Assembly (NCBI RefSeq): GCF_018780075.1
Contig: NZ_JADMKB010000119.1
Span: forward strand, 1 to 33,405
DNA: 33,405 nucleotides
DNA from: Hydrogenophaga sp.
GTDB taxonomy: Bacteria > Pseudomonadota > Gammaproteobacteria > Burkholderiales > Burkholderiaceae_C
Reading direction: 5' to 3'
The position numbers and the translations under genes were made by a program. Shown piece by piece: positions 9,490 through 19,254 of the stretch (positions are counted from its first letter, which is position 1; each line of letters starts with the position of its first letter). Under the pieces are notes generated by a model. That model worked only from the letters and a program-made list of their open reading frames with translations. It was not told where the DNA came from and did no database searches.

Positions 9490-9530
9490 ATGTTGCAGTG
9501 CAATATAGCAGCATGTTGCAGCGCCCGTAA
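9490..9530 (-). promoter_or_regulatory. phaZ promoter with TGC-rich operator-like repeats
   Basis: On the minus strand, TTACGG (9525-9530) and TATATT (9502-9507) are spaced by exactly 17 bp, ending about 30 bp before phaZ. An 11-bp palindrome TTGCAGTGCAA (9493-9503) overlaps the -10, and the 9-mer ATGTTGCAG occurs twice (9490-9498 and 9513-9521), 23 bp or about two helical turns apart. TGC-rich elements of this kind are the known targets of the PHB-responsive repressor PhaR in other bacteria. The assignment to PhaR here is inference. Confidence 0.6.
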
Positions 9531-9630
9531 CGGTGGAAACACCTAATTTCCCGGGGCTTTTGTCACCTTCGTGAAAGAATGACCAGGGCGTTTCCACCCC
9601 TCTCAGGGTGATCCCCCGGGATGGGCGCCA

Positions 9631-9668
9631 CCAAACAAAAAGCCGCTCAGGAGCGGCTTTTTGTTTGG
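9631..9668. terminator. Bidirectional intrinsic terminator, perfect 18-bp palindrome
   Basis: The arms 9631-9648 and 9651-9668 are exact reverse complements around an AG loop. The GC core AGCCGCTC/GAGCGGCT is flanked by A-run and T-run, so it works in both directions. It lies 11 bp beyond the stop of the minus-strand aminotransferase, ending that transcript. The promoter of phaZ lies just beyond it. Confidence 0.93.
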
Positions 9669-9679
9669 AAAGGGTTGGT

Positions 9680-10876
9680 TCAGATCACCTTGGCGATGGC
9701 CTGGCAGACGTAGTCAATGTTCTTGCTGTTGAGCGCGGCCACGCACATGCGGCCGGTGTCGGTGCCGTAGACGCCGAACTCGCTGCGCAGGCGCACCATC
9801 TGGTCCTTGGACAGGCCGGAGTAGCTGAACATGCCGATCTGGGTGGTGATGAAGCTCATGTCCTGCTTCACACCGGCAGCCTTGAGGCCGTCCACCAGCT
9901 TCTGGCGCATGGCCTTGATGCGCACGCGCATCTCGCCCAGTTCTTTCTCCCACAGGGCGCGCAGCTCGGGGTTGTTCAGCACCGCGGCGACCACGGCACC
10001 ACCGTGGATCGGCGGGTTGGAGTAGTTGGTGCGGATGACGATCTTGAGCTGAGACAGCACGCGGTCGCATTCTTCCTTGCTTTCGCAGACCACCGACAGG
10101 GCGCCCACGCGCTCGCCGTACAGGCTGAAGCTCTTGGAGAAGCTGGTGGACACAAAGAAGGTCAGGCCGGCGGCCACGAACTTGCCGATCACGGCGCCGT
10201 CTTCGGCGATGCCGTAACCGAAACCCTGGTAGGCCATGTCGAGGAAGGGGGTCAGGCCCCGGGCCTTGACCACCGCGATCACCTGGTCCCAATGGGCGGG
10301 GGGGATGTCGTAGCCGGTGGGGTTGTGGCAGCAGGCGTGCAGCAGCACGATGGTGCCGGGCGCTGCGGCGTTCAGGCTGGCCAGCATGCCCTCGAAGTTC
10401 ACGCCGCGCTGCTCGGCGTCGTAGTAGGCGTAGGTGTCCACGGTGAAGCCGGCGCTGGTGAACAGGGCACGGTGGTTCTCCCAGCTGGGGTCGGAGATCA
10501 GCACGGTGGCGTTGGGGCTGACCTTCTTCAGGAAGTCGGCGCCGATCTTCAGGCCGCCCGTGCCGCCGATGCCTTGCACCGTGGCCACGCGGCCGCTCTT
10601 GACGACGTCGCTGTCTGCACCAAAGACCAGGCCCTTGACGGCCGCGTCGTAAGCGACGATGCCGTCGATGGGCAGGTAGCCACGGGCGGTGGGCTTCTCC
10701 ATCATGGTTTTCTCGGCGGCCTGCACGCACTGCAGCAGGGGCAGCTTGCCGTTGTCGTCGAAGTACACGCCAACGCCGAGGTTGACCTTGTTGGGGTTGG
10801 TGTCGGCGGCGAACTGTTCGTTCAGACCCAGGATGGGGTCGCGGGGGGCCATTTCGACGGCGGTGAACAAAGACAT
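9680..10876 (-). CDS. Aspartate/aromatic-amino-acid aminotransferase (class I, PLP)
   Basis: The 398-residue cytosolic enzyme transfers amino groups between aspartate or aromatic amino acids and 2-oxoglutarate, using pyridoxal phosphate. The length and start ([20 protein letters not shown]) match the AspC/TyrB group. The Schiff-base lysine is in [18 protein letters not shown] (about K248). The PLP-contacting HACCHNPTG and [12 protein letters not shown] segments and the substrate-binding arginine in [12 protein letters not shown] are also visible. Whether it acts mainly on aspartate or on aromatic substrates cannot be separated by eye, so the symbol is left open. It is divergent from uvrB (105 bp between starts) and ends at a strong terminator. 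Confidence 0.92.
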   Translation of the reverse strand: MSLFTAVEMAPRDPILGLNEQFAADTNPNKVNLGVGVYFDDNGKLPLLQCVQAAEKTMMEKPTARGYLPIDGIVAYDAAVKGLVFGADSDVVKSGRVATVQGIGGTGGLKIGADFLKKVSPNATVLISDPSWENHRALFTSAGFTVDTYAYYDAEQRGVNFEGMLASLNAAAPGTIVLLHACCHNPTGYDIPPAHWDQVIAVVKARGLTPFLDMAYQGFGYGIAEDGAVIGKFVAAGLTFFVSTSFSKSFSLYGERVGALSVVCESKEECDRVLSQLKIVIRTNYSNPPIHGGAVVAAVLNNPELRALWEKELGEMRVRIKAMRQKLVDGLKAAGVKQDMSFITTQIGMFSYSGLSKDQMVRLRSEFGVYGTDTGRMCVAALNSKNIDYVCQAIAKVI

Positions 10877-10981
10877 GAAGATCCTTTGGAAGTTGTCAGT
10901 AGCGTGATTTCCGGGGCTCGGTTAGCCTTGCAGGTTGTCCAAGATTTTACCCGGCCCCTACCCGGGCCAGCCGAGCGCTCC

Positions 10982-13069
<2,088 letters not shown>

Positions 13070-13167
13070 GGTTCTGCCGCACAATCGGGGGCACAGCGCC
13101 CACGCCGGGGCCGGCCAACTGAGCCGGGTCGTGGGTCCATCTCCCATAAGAAGACGCCATTCCACCC

Positions 13168-13860
13168 ATGTCAGTTCTGCCTGAGCCGAGCGAGTTGCAC
13201 GCCACGGACGGTGCCACGCGCATCTACCTGATCGAAGACGATCCCGCCATCGTGCAGTTTGTCCAGCGGGCGCTGGTGTCGCGTCCACCGTGGCGCCTGG
13301 TGGGTCACTCGGGCAGCGTGGATCACGCGCGCCAGCACGCCCTGGCGGGCGGCGCCAATGTGTTCCTGGTGGACCTCGGGCTGCCGGATGGGCATGGCGA
13401 GCAGCTTTTGCGCTGGCTGTCGCATGAACGGCCCGATGCCGAGTTGCTGGTGTTCACGGTGTTCGGTGGCGAGTCGAGTTTGGTGGCCGCATTGCAAGCC
13501 GGTGCCACCGGATACGTTCTGAAAGGCTGCCGGTCGGAGGAGTTGATCGCTGCGATCGAGCAGATCCGCGAGGGTGGAGCCCCCATTTCGCCGCTGCTGG
13601 CTCGAATGCTGCTGAAGCAGTTCCGGGTGGCCCCGGATGCGCCAGCGCCCTCGATGGTCTTTCACGAGGTGCTGTTGTCCGAGCGCGAGACCGAGGTGCT
13701 CAAGCTGGTGGCCCAGGGCTACGTGAACAAGGAGATCGCCCAGCGCTTGAGCATCTCCCCCGCCACGGTGGGCTCGCACATCAAAAACCTGTACCGCAAG
13801 CTTGCGGTCCACAGCCGTGTGCAGGTGGTCCGGGTGGCGCAGGAGCGTGGGTTGCTGTGA
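13168..13860 (+). CDS. NarL/FixJ-type response regulator
   Basis: The 230-residue protein is a DNA-binding response regulator. The receiver domain (about residues 17-135) has the acidic pair in LIEDDP (24-25), the phospho-acceptor aspartate in FLVDLGLPDG (D69) and the conserved lysine in GYVLKG (K119). A linker leads to a LuxR-type helix-turn-helix (about 170-212) with LSERETEVLKLVAQGYVNKEIA and SPATVGSHIKNLYRKL. A 16-residue extension precedes the receiver. The stop codon overlaps the start of the next gene (TGATG), so the histidine kinase at 13860 is surely its partner. Target genes are not evident, and no transporter or metabolic gene shares the operon. Confidence 0.93.
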   Translation: MSVLPEPSELHATDGATRIYLIEDDPAIVQFVQRALVSRPPWRLVGHSGSVDHARQHALAGGANVFLVDLGLPDGHGEQLLRWLSHERPDAELLVFTVFGGESSLVAALQAGATGYVLKGCRSEELIAAIEQIREGGAPISPLLARMLLKQFRVAPDAPAPSMVFHEVLLSERETEVLKLVAQGYVNKEIAQRLSISPATVGSHIKNLYRKLAVHSRVQVVRVAQERGLL

Positions 13861-15794
13861 TGCCGGCGAGTGGCCTGACCCGCCGGATACTGGCCACGCC
13901 AGCCTATCTGTGGGCCGGGGTGCTGGTGCTGGCGCTTTTCCTCGCCCTGCTGTGGGTGTCTCGCACCGGGCCGGTCGACGGTGCTTACGCGATCCGTCAG
14001 GCACGGGTCGCCCACACCCAGTCGGGTGTCGACCTGCACACCATGGTGAGCTTGCCGCATGTGTGGGACGACCAGACGCCACCCTGGCATGGTGAGGCCC
14101 GCTACCGGCTGGACTGGCCCGCCAGCCTGGGCACCGAACGCCCGCTCGCGTTGTTGTTGCCCCGCGTGGGCGCGCGCTACCGCGTGTGGCTGAACGGACA
14201 CGAGGTGACCGACCGTTTCTGGACGCGGCCTGGCTTTGTCGACACCTCGCTGGTGCCGCACCTGGTGCCGTTGCCCAAGGCATGGCTCGCTGCCCATCCC
14301 GGTGCCAACCAGCTGGACATTGAGGTGAAGGGGCAACCGCTGCGCAAGAGCGGGCTCTCCATCGTCCATCTCGGCGATGCAGACGCCTTGAACCAGCGCT
14401 ACGAGCAGCTCATGTGGTGGCAGGTGTACGCCACGTGGATGGTGGCGGCCTGTTCGCTCATGGTGGGCCTGATGTCGCTGCTGATGTGGCTGCAGACCCG
14501 CGAGCGCATGTTCGGCCTCCTCGTGGGCGCGACGTTCGCCTGGACCGTGCGCCTGGCGCTGACGCCCATGGAGACGCCACCCATGACGTTCGAGGTCTGG
14601 TACTACCTCCACAAGCTGTCCTTCACCGTTTACTGCGGCTGTCTGTACCTGTTCATGTGGGACCTGTTCGAATACCGGCAGGGCTACATCCGCAACTTCG
14701 TCCGTGGTTTGCTCGTGGTGGGGCCGGTGTGGCTGGCGGTCACGGTCTATTTCAACCAGTACGACATGTACCGACTCTGGATGGGCGTCATCACCGCCAC
14801 ATCCGCGGTGGCACTTGTGAAGCTCTTTCATCGTGCCCGCTGGGGATTGGACTCCAACCAGCGCCTCATGGTGCTGGTGGGCGCGGCCACCATGGCCACC
14901 GGCGTGCGTGATTTTGCGGTGGTCAACATGGGCGCGCCCGGTGATGCCGACATCCGGTGGATGAACGTGGGCTCGCTGATGCTGCTGTATGCCCTGGGCT
15001 GGGTGCTGGTGCGGCGCACCGCTTCGTCGATGGAGCAGGTGGGTCGCCTGAACGCTGAACTGGCCCAGAAGGTGAGTGAGCGCGAGAGCGAGTTGCACCG
15101 CCTGTTCGAACGCCTGCGCCTCGTGGAGAGCCAGCGGGTGCTGGAAGGTGAACGCCGGCGCCTCACGCGGGACATGCACGACGGCCTGGGCAGCCAGCTG
15201 GTGCAGGCGCTGAACGTGGTCCGCAGCAGCGGCGGCGGGCAGGTAGACAGCGCGGCGGTCGCCTCGATGCTCGATCACGCGCTGGAAGACCTGCGCATGA
15301 CGCTGGACTCGCTGGAGCCGATGGAAGGCGATTTGCCCACCATCCTGGGGACCCTGCGCCAGCGCATCGCGCCCGCGCTTCAGGCGGCGCGCATCGACCT
15401 CGACTGGCAGGTGCAGGACGTGCCCGCCATTCCCGGTCTGGAGGCGCAAGGTGTGCTTCACGTGTTCCGCTGCCTGCAGGAGGTGTTTGCCAACATCGTG
15501 AAGCATGCCCAGGCCAGCCGCGTGACGGTGCGCACGCGGGAGGTCGATGGGCATGTCGAGCTCAGTGTCCGTGACGACGGCGTGGGCATGGGGGCGCTGC
15601 CCGAAGGGGCTTTCAGGGATGGTGGACGGGGGATCGGCCACATCCGCCTGCGTGCCGCCGAACTGGGGGTGCAGGTTCACTTTGCCGGGGCCAACCCGGG
15701 CACCTGTGTGCGCTTCCTGTTTCCCGTGCAGCGCCCTCCATTGGATGGTTTCTCGTCATCAACCAGGGAACCGGGATCGGCGAACTTGCTCTGA
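13860..15794 (+). CDS. Membrane sensor histidine kinase (HisKA_3 type) with 7TMR-DISM-like sensor half
   Basis: The 644-residue kinase is translationally coupled to the preceding regulator. After one N-terminal span (about 17-36), a periplasmic beta-rich domain (about 40-180, with YRVWLNGHEVTDRFW) precedes a block of about seven hydrophobic helices (185-390). This layout recalls 7TMR-DISM receptors with a sugar-binding-like ectodomain. A short coiled coil (395-430) leads to the dimerisation/phospho-acceptor helix RRLTRDMHDGLGSQLV (His about 440). The HATPase domain shows the N-box QEVFANIVKHAQAS (about 542) and the G-box VRDDGVGMG (about 565). This is the NarX/DegS kinase class that pairs with LuxR-type regulators. 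A GTG three bases upstream could also start it. The ligand is unknown. Confidence 0.88.
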   Translation: MPASGLTRRILATPAYLWAGVLVLALFLALLWVSRTGPVDGAYAIRQARVAHTQSGVDLHTMVSLPHVWDDQTPPWHGEARYRLDWPASLGTERPLALLLPRVGARYRVWLNGHEVTDRFWTRPGFVDTSLVPHLVPLPKAWLAAHPGANQLDIEVKGQPLRKSGLSIVHLGDADALNQRYEQLMWWQVYATWMVAACSLMVGLMSLLMWLQTRERMFGLLVGATFAWTVRLALTPMETPPMTFEVWYYLHKLSFTVYCGCLYLFMWDLFEYRQGYIRNFVRGLLVVGPVWLAVTVYFNQYDMYRLWMGVITATSAVALVKLFHRARWGLDSNQRLMVLVGAATMATGVRDFAVVNMGAPGDADIRWMNVGSLMLLYALGWVLVRRTASSMEQVGRLNAELAQKVSERESELHRLFERLRLVESQRVLEGERRRLTRDMHDGLGSQLVQALNVVRSSGGGQVDSAAVASMLDHALEDLRMTLDSLEPMEGDLPTILGTLRQRIAPALQAARIDLDWQVQDVPAIPGLEAQGVLHVFRCLQEVFANIVKHAQASRVTVRTREVDGHVELSVRDDGVGMGALPEGAFRDGGRGIGHIRLRAAELGVQVHFAGANPGTCVRFLFPVQRPPLDGFSSSTREPGSANLL

Positions 15795-15830
15795 CCTTCG
15801 GGGTGGGCAGGGACCCGCCGGTCCATCCGG

Positions 15831-15870
15831 GTAAGACCCAGTAAGACCCAGTAAGACCCAGTAAGACCCA
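15831..15870. repeat. Four perfect tandem copies of GTAAGACCCA
   Basis: The 10-mer is repeated head to tail without a mismatch at 15831, 15841, 15851 and 15861. It ends 21 bp before the iscR -10 region. A period of 10 bp equals about one helical turn. Inverted complements (CCCAG at 15867-15871 and CTGGG at 15879-15883) add a small hairpin at its edge. Confidence 0.95.
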
Positions 15871-15891
15871 GCGAATTACTGGGGTATGGGG

Positions 15892-15917
15892 TATACTCGA
15901 TAAAAACAGTCGGATAA
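15892..15917 (+). promoter_or_regulatory. iscR promoter with type-1 IscR binding site
   Basis: A good -10 hexamer, TATACT, lies at 15892-15897. Overlapping it, 15893-15917 matches the E. coli type-1 IscR consensus (ATASYYGACTRWWWYAGTCRRSTAT) at about 21 of 25 positions, with a nearly perfect right half around ACAGTCGGATA. In E. coli, [2Fe-2S]-IscR bound to such sites represses its own operon. No good -35 is seen 17 bp upstream; that position falls at the end of the tandem repeat. Confidence 0.8.
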
Positions 15918-15930
15918 CAGTTTGACGATG

Positions 15931-15951
15931 CAACTGCACTCGATGCAGTTG
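15931..15951 (+). other. Perfect 8-bp inverted repeat in the iscR leader
   Basis: CAACTGCA (15931-15938) and TGCAGTTG (15944-15951) flank a 5-nt loop. It is downstream of the putative -10, so it would be transcribed as a 5' UTR hairpin about 85 nt before the iscR start. It may instead be a protein-binding palindrome. It has no T-run. Confidence 0.5.
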
Positions 15952-16037
15952 GGGTGGGTGGAGAAGCCGCTGGCCAGGAGACCGGGTGTTTCAGCCAGTC
16001 ATTCACAACGACCAAGCCTCACGAACAGGAGCCTCAC

Positions 16038-16571
16038 ATGCGCCTCACGACCAAAGGCCGCTTCGCGGTCACCGCCATGATCGACTTGGCCCTGCGCCAG
16101 AACAACGGCCCCGTCACCCTGGCCGCCATCAGCCAGCGCCAGCAGATTTCGCTCTCCTATCTGGAACAGCTGTTCGGCAAGCTGCGCCGCCACGAGCTGG
16201 TGGAATCCACCCGTGGACCGGGCGGCGGCTACACCCTCGGGCGCAAGGCGTCCGACATCACCGTCGCCGACATCATCGTGTCGGTGGATGAGCCGATCGA
16301 CGCCACACAATGCGGCGGCAAGGAAAACTGTCTGGGTGAAGGCAACCGTTGCATGACCCACGAGCTGTGGGCTGCGTTGAACGCCAAGATGGTGGATTTT
16401 CTCGATTCCGTGTCCCTGCAGTCGCTGGTGGATGAGCAGCTGGCCAAGGGCGTGGTGGTGGAAAATGCCCCCATGATCAAACGCGCCATTTCCAGTGCGC
16501 CGGTGGTCAAGCCGATTCGGGTCAATGCACCCAACTCGGTGTTTGCCCTCGGTAACGCATTCTCCAAATAA
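16038..16571 (+). CDS. iscR: Iron-sulfur cluster assembly transcriptional regulator IscR
   Basis: The 177-residue Rrf2-family regulator senses Fe-S demand and controls the isc operon that it heads. The winged helix-turn-helix occupies about residues 1-65 ([18 protein letters not shown], then [20 protein letters not shown] and RGPGGGYTL). The [2Fe-2S] ligands are C92, C98, C105 and H108, matching the E. coli C92/C98/C104/H107 arrangement with one extra residue. The C-terminal tail is longer than in E. coli and Ala/Val-rich. ATG 16038 has AGGAGCC directly upstream (16027-16033); an open frame further upstream begins inside the leader and was not used. A matching type-1 operator lies about 120 bp upstream, supporting autoregulation. 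Confidence 0.96.
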   Translation: MRLTTKGRFAVTAMIDLALRQNNGPVTLAAISQRQQISLSYLEQLFGKLRRHELVESTRGPGGGYTLGRKASDITVADIIVSVDEPIDATQCGGKENCLGEGNRCMTHELWAALNAKMVDFLDSVSLQSLVDEQLAKGVVVENAPMIKRAISSAPVVKPIRVNAPNSVFALGNAFSK

Positions 16572-16589
16572 CGGGTGAAGCGGCTCGCG

Positions 16590-16605
16590 AGCGCCCTCTG
16601 GCGCT
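16590..16605 (+). other. Stem-loop between iscR and iscS
   Basis: AGCGCC (16590-16595) and GGCGCT (16600-16605) form a 6-bp GC-rich stem with a CTCT loop, 19 bp after the iscR stop. A stem in the same gap of the E. coli operon protects the iscR part of the mRNA after small-RNA action on iscSUA. A similar role here is only an inference. There is no T-run. Confidence 0.45.
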
Positions 16606-16653
16606 GTCGGACCGCGACCTCCAACGCCCAGCCAGCCCCTTTCTTTGCCAGCC

Positions 16654-17871
16654 ATGAGCACACCACACTTTCCCATCTACATGGACTACAGCGCCACGAA
16701 TCCCTGCGATCCGCGGGTGGTGGACGCCATGATTCCCTGGTTGCGCGAGCATTTCGGCAACCCGGCCTCGCGCAGCCACGCCTGGGGTTGGGAAGCTGAA
16801 AAAGCCGTCGAGACCGCCCGCGAGCAGGTGGCTGCGCTCATCAACGCCGACCCGCGCGAAATCGTCTGGACCAGTGGCGCGACCGAGTCCAACAACCTGG
16901 CGCTCAAGGGCGCCGCGCAGTTCTACAAGACCAAGGGCAAGCACCTCATCACCGTCAAGACCGAGCACAAGGCCGTGCTTGACACCATGCGCGAGTTGGA
17001 GCGCCAGGGGTTTGAGGTGACTTACCTGGATGTGCAGGCCGATGGCTTGCTGAATCTGGACGTTTTCAAGGCCGCGATCCGCCCCGACACCATCCTGGCT
17101 TCGGTCATGTTCGTGAACAACGAGATCGGCGTCATCCAGGACATCGCCGCCCTCGGCGCCATTTGCCGCGAGAAGGGTGTGATCTTCCACGTGGATGCGG
17201 CCCAGGCCACCGGTCGTGTGGACATCGATCTGCAAACGCTGCCGGTCGATCTGATGAGCCTGACCAGCCACAAGACCTACGGCCCCAAGGGCATCGGGGC
17301 ACTTTACGTGCGTCGCAAGCCACGCATCCGCATCGAGGCGCAGATGCACGGCGGTGGCCACGAGCGCGGGATGCGCTCGGGCACGCTGCCCACCCACCAG
17401 TGCGTGGGCATGGGCGAGGCCTACCGCATCGCCAAGGAAGAGATGCACGCCGAAAACGTGCGCATCCGCGCGCTGCACGACCGCATGCTGGCGGGTCTGA
17501 AAGACGTGGAAGAGGTGTTCATCAACGGCCACGAGACCCAGCGCGTGCCGCACAACCTGAACATGAGCTTCAACTACGTCGAAGGCGAGTCGCTGATCAT
17601 GGGCATCAAGGGCCTGGCGGTGTCGTCGGGTTCGGCCTGCACCTCGGCCAGCCTGGAGCCCAGCTACGTGTTGCGCGCCCTTGGCCGCAGCGACGAACTG
17701 GCCCACAGCAGCCTGCGCATGACGATCGGCCGCTGGACGACCGAAGAAGAGATCGATTACGCGATCGGCACCATCAAGGAAAACGTGGCGAAGCTGCGTG
17801 AGTTGTCCCCCCTGTGGGAAATGTTCAAAGACGGCATTGATATCTCGACGATTCAATGGGCCGCACACTGA
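16654..17871 (+). CDS. iscS: Cysteine desulfurase IscS
   Basis: The 405-residue PLP enzyme takes sulfur from cysteine and passes it as persulfide to IscU and other acceptors. The PLP lysine is in [12 protein letters not shown] (K207). The mobile catalytic loop has its cysteine in [15 protein letters not shown] (C329), nearly the same numbering as E. coli IscS (K206, C328). The N-terminus [18 protein letters not shown] and the [12 protein letters not shown] segment are standard, and the C-terminal IscU-docking tail ends in [12 protein letters not shown] 16654 was preferred to a TTG nine bases upstream because of family start position. It follows iscR by 82 bp and precedes iscU by 12 bp. Confidence 0.97.
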   Translation: MSTPHFPIYMDYSATNPCDPRVVDAMIPWLREHFGNPASRSHAWGWEAEKAVETAREQVAALINADPREIVWTSGATESNNLALKGAAQFYKTKGKHLITVKTEHKAVLDTMRELERQGFEVTYLDVQADGLLNLDVFKAAIRPDTILASVMFVNNEIGVIQDIAALGAICREKGVIFHVDAAQATGRVDIDLQTLPVDLMSLTSHKTYGPKGIGALYVRRKPRIRIEAQMHGGGHERGMRSGTLPTHQCVGMGEAYRIAKEEMHAENVRIRALHDRMLAGLKDVEEVFINGHETQRVPHNLNMSFNYVEGESLIMGIKGLAVSSGSACTSASLEPSYVLRALGRSDELAHSSLRMTIGRWTTEEEIDYAIGTIKENVAKLRELSPLWEMFKDGIDISTIQWAAH

Positions 17872-17883
17872 AGGAGAAAGACC

Positions 17884-18270
17884 ATGGCTTATTCTGAAAA
17901 GGTCGTTGACCATTACGAAAACCCCCGCAATGTCGGCTCGTTCGACAAAGGCGATGAGTCCGTCGGCACCGGCATGGTGGGTGCGCCCGCCTGCGGTGAC
18001 GTGATGAAGCTGCAGATCAAGGTGAACCCCACCACCGGGGTGATCGAAGACGCGCGTTTCAAGACCTACGGCTGTGGTTCGGCCATCGCCTCCAGCTCGC
18101 TCGTGACCGAGTGGGTCAAGGGCAAGACGCTGGACCAGGCGGCCGCGCTGAAGAACAGCGAGATCGCCGAAGAGTTGGCGCTGCCGCCCGTGAAAATCCA
18201 CTGCTCCATCCTGGCCGAAGACGCCATCAAGGCGGCGGTGGACGACTACCGCAAAAAGCACCTGAACTGA
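17884..18270 (+). CDS. iscU: Fe-S cluster assembly scaffold IscU
   Basis: The 128-residue scaffold builds [2Fe-2S] clusters from IscS sulfur. The three ligand cysteines are C37 (GAPACGD), C64 (YGCGSA) and C107, with D39 and H106 also in place. The Hsc70-recognition motif LPPVKIHCS spans residues 100-108 and binds HscA, which is encoded downstream. A good Shine-Dalgarno (AAGGAGAAAG) sits just upstream at 17871-17880. It is the best conserved member of the operon. Confidence 0.98.
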   Translation: MAYSEKVVDHYENPRNVGSFDKGDESVGTGMVGAPACGDVMKLQIKVNPTTGVIEDARFKTYGCGSAIASSSLVTEWVKGKTLDQAAALKNSEIAEELALPPVKIHCSILAEDAIKAAVDDYRKKHLN

Positions 18271-18293
18271 TTCACGCCCGGTCCATCGACACC

Positions 18294-18617
18294 ATGTCCA
18301 TCTCGATCTCAGAAGCCGCAGCCCGCCACGTCACCCGTTACATCGCCAAACGCGGCAAGGGTGTGGGTGTTCGCCTGGGCGTCAAGACCACTGGCTGCTC
18401 AGGCCTGGCCTACAAGCTGGAGTACGCCGACGAGATCGCGCCGGAAGACGTGGTGTTCGAGGACAACGGCGTCAAGGTGCTGGTGGACCCGAAAAGCCTG
18501 GCCTACATCGACGGCACGCAGCTGGACTTTGTGCGCGAAGGCCTCAACGAGGGCTTCCGCTTCAACAACCCCAACGAGCGCGACCGTTGTGGCTGTGGCG
18601 AGAGTTTCCGTATCTGA
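18294..18617 (+). CDS. iscA: A-type Fe-S carrier IscA
   Basis: The 107-residue carrier receives Fe-S clusters and passes them to client enzymes. It has the three invariant A-type cysteines, C35 ([10 protein letters not shown]), C99 and C101 (RCGCGESF). The length equals that of E. coli IscA. ATG 18294 opens with [13 protein letters not shown]; the gap from iscU is 23 bp. An intrinsic terminator-like hairpin follows within 27 bp and may separate iscRSUA from hscBA-fdx. Confidence 0.96.
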   Translation: MSISISEAAARHVTRYIAKRGKGVGVRLGVKTTGCSGLAYKLEYADEIAPEDVVFEDNGVKVLVDPKSLAYIDGTQLDFVREGLNEGFRFNNPNERDRCGCGESFRI

Positions 18618-18643
18618 TACTGTTGCCGGACCAACCACTTGCG

Positions 18644-18675
18644 GCCGCCAGTGCGTCACGTGCTGGCGGCTTTTT
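18644..18675 (+). terminator. Intrinsic terminator inside the isc operon, between iscA and hscB
   Basis: GCCGCCAG (18644-18651) pairs with CTGGCGGC (18663-18670) across an 11-nt loop and is followed directly by TTTTT. It ends 7 bp before the hscB ATG. The form is that of a genuine rho-independent terminator, probably partial, so chaperone genes would be expressed below the iscRSUA level. Confidence 0.78.
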
Positions 18676-18682
18676 AACGCCC

Positions 18683-19201
18683 ATGAACCTGCTGTCCAAT
18701 GATTTTGAGATCTTCGGTATTGCGCCCGCGTTTGCGCTGGACCGCGATGCCCTGGATGCGCGCTGGAAAGACCTGCAGCGTGAGGCCCATCCGGACCGTT
18801 TCGCCTCGGCCGATGCACAGGCCCAGCGCCAGGCCATGCAGTGGTCGGTGCGCATCAACGAGGCTTACCAGCGCCTGAAGGACCCGCTCAAGCGTGCGGC
18901 CTACCTGTGCGAACTCAACGGCGCACCGATCCAGGCCGAGAACAACACCGCCATGCCGGCCGCGTTCCTGATGCAGCAGATGCAGTGGCGCGAAGACCTG
19001 GAAGACGCCCGCGACGGTGCCGCACTCGAGCGCATGGCCGACGACGTGGCTGCCGCACGCGGCCGCATGCTGCTGGATTTGCAGCAGGTGGCGGATGTGC
19101 AGCGCGACTTCCCCGCACTGGCCGGGCAGGTCAGAGCCCTTATGTTTGTAGAGCGCTTTGCCCGCGACGTTGAAAACCGGCTCGATCAGCTGGGACAATA
19201 G
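18683..19201 (+). CDS. hscB: Fe-S co-chaperone HscB (J-protein)
   Basis: The 172-residue J-domain protein brings IscU to HscA and stimulates its ATPase. The HPD motif is at residues 36-38 (REAHPDRF), in an N-terminal J domain of about 75 residues (ending LKDPLKRAAYLCELNG). The rest is the three-helix IscU-binding bundle (about 90-170). The ATG at 18683 is only 7 bp after the T-run of the upstream hairpin, and no Shine-Dalgarno is evident, so translation may be weak or linked to terminator read-through. Confidence 0.94.
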   Translation: MNLLSNDFEIFGIAPAFALDRDALDARWKDLQREAHPDRFASADAQAQRQAMQWSVRINEAYQRLKDPLKRAAYLCELNGAPIQAENNTAMPAAFLMQQMQWREDLEDARDGAALERMADDVAAARGRMLLDLQQVADVQRDFPALAGQVRALMFVERFARDVENRLDQLGQ

Positions 19202-19254
19202 AAGGCTGCGCTCCGCATCCGACCGATTTCCAGCTCCACTGACACCCCGCGCCC

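Noticed and set aside
7890..9530. 546-codon plus-strand open frame opposite phaZ
   Set aside because: Shadow of phaZ; His- and Val-rich with no family signature.
9608..10981. 458-codon in-frame extension upstream of uvrB
   Set aside because: It is the antisense of the aminotransferase and contains no recognisable domain; UvrB family length starts at 10982 or 11003.
10877..10981. SOS (LexA) box in front of uvrB
   Set aside because: No CTGT-N8-ACAG-like palindrome is present in the divergent gap.
13719..15680. 653-codon minus-strand frame opposite the histidine kinase
   Set aside because: Antisense shadow; the kinase on the plus strand has all expected motifs and overlaps its regulator gene.
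16522..18261. 579-codon minus-strand frame opposite iscS and iscU
   Set aside because: Shadow of two strongly conserved genes; no domain recognised.
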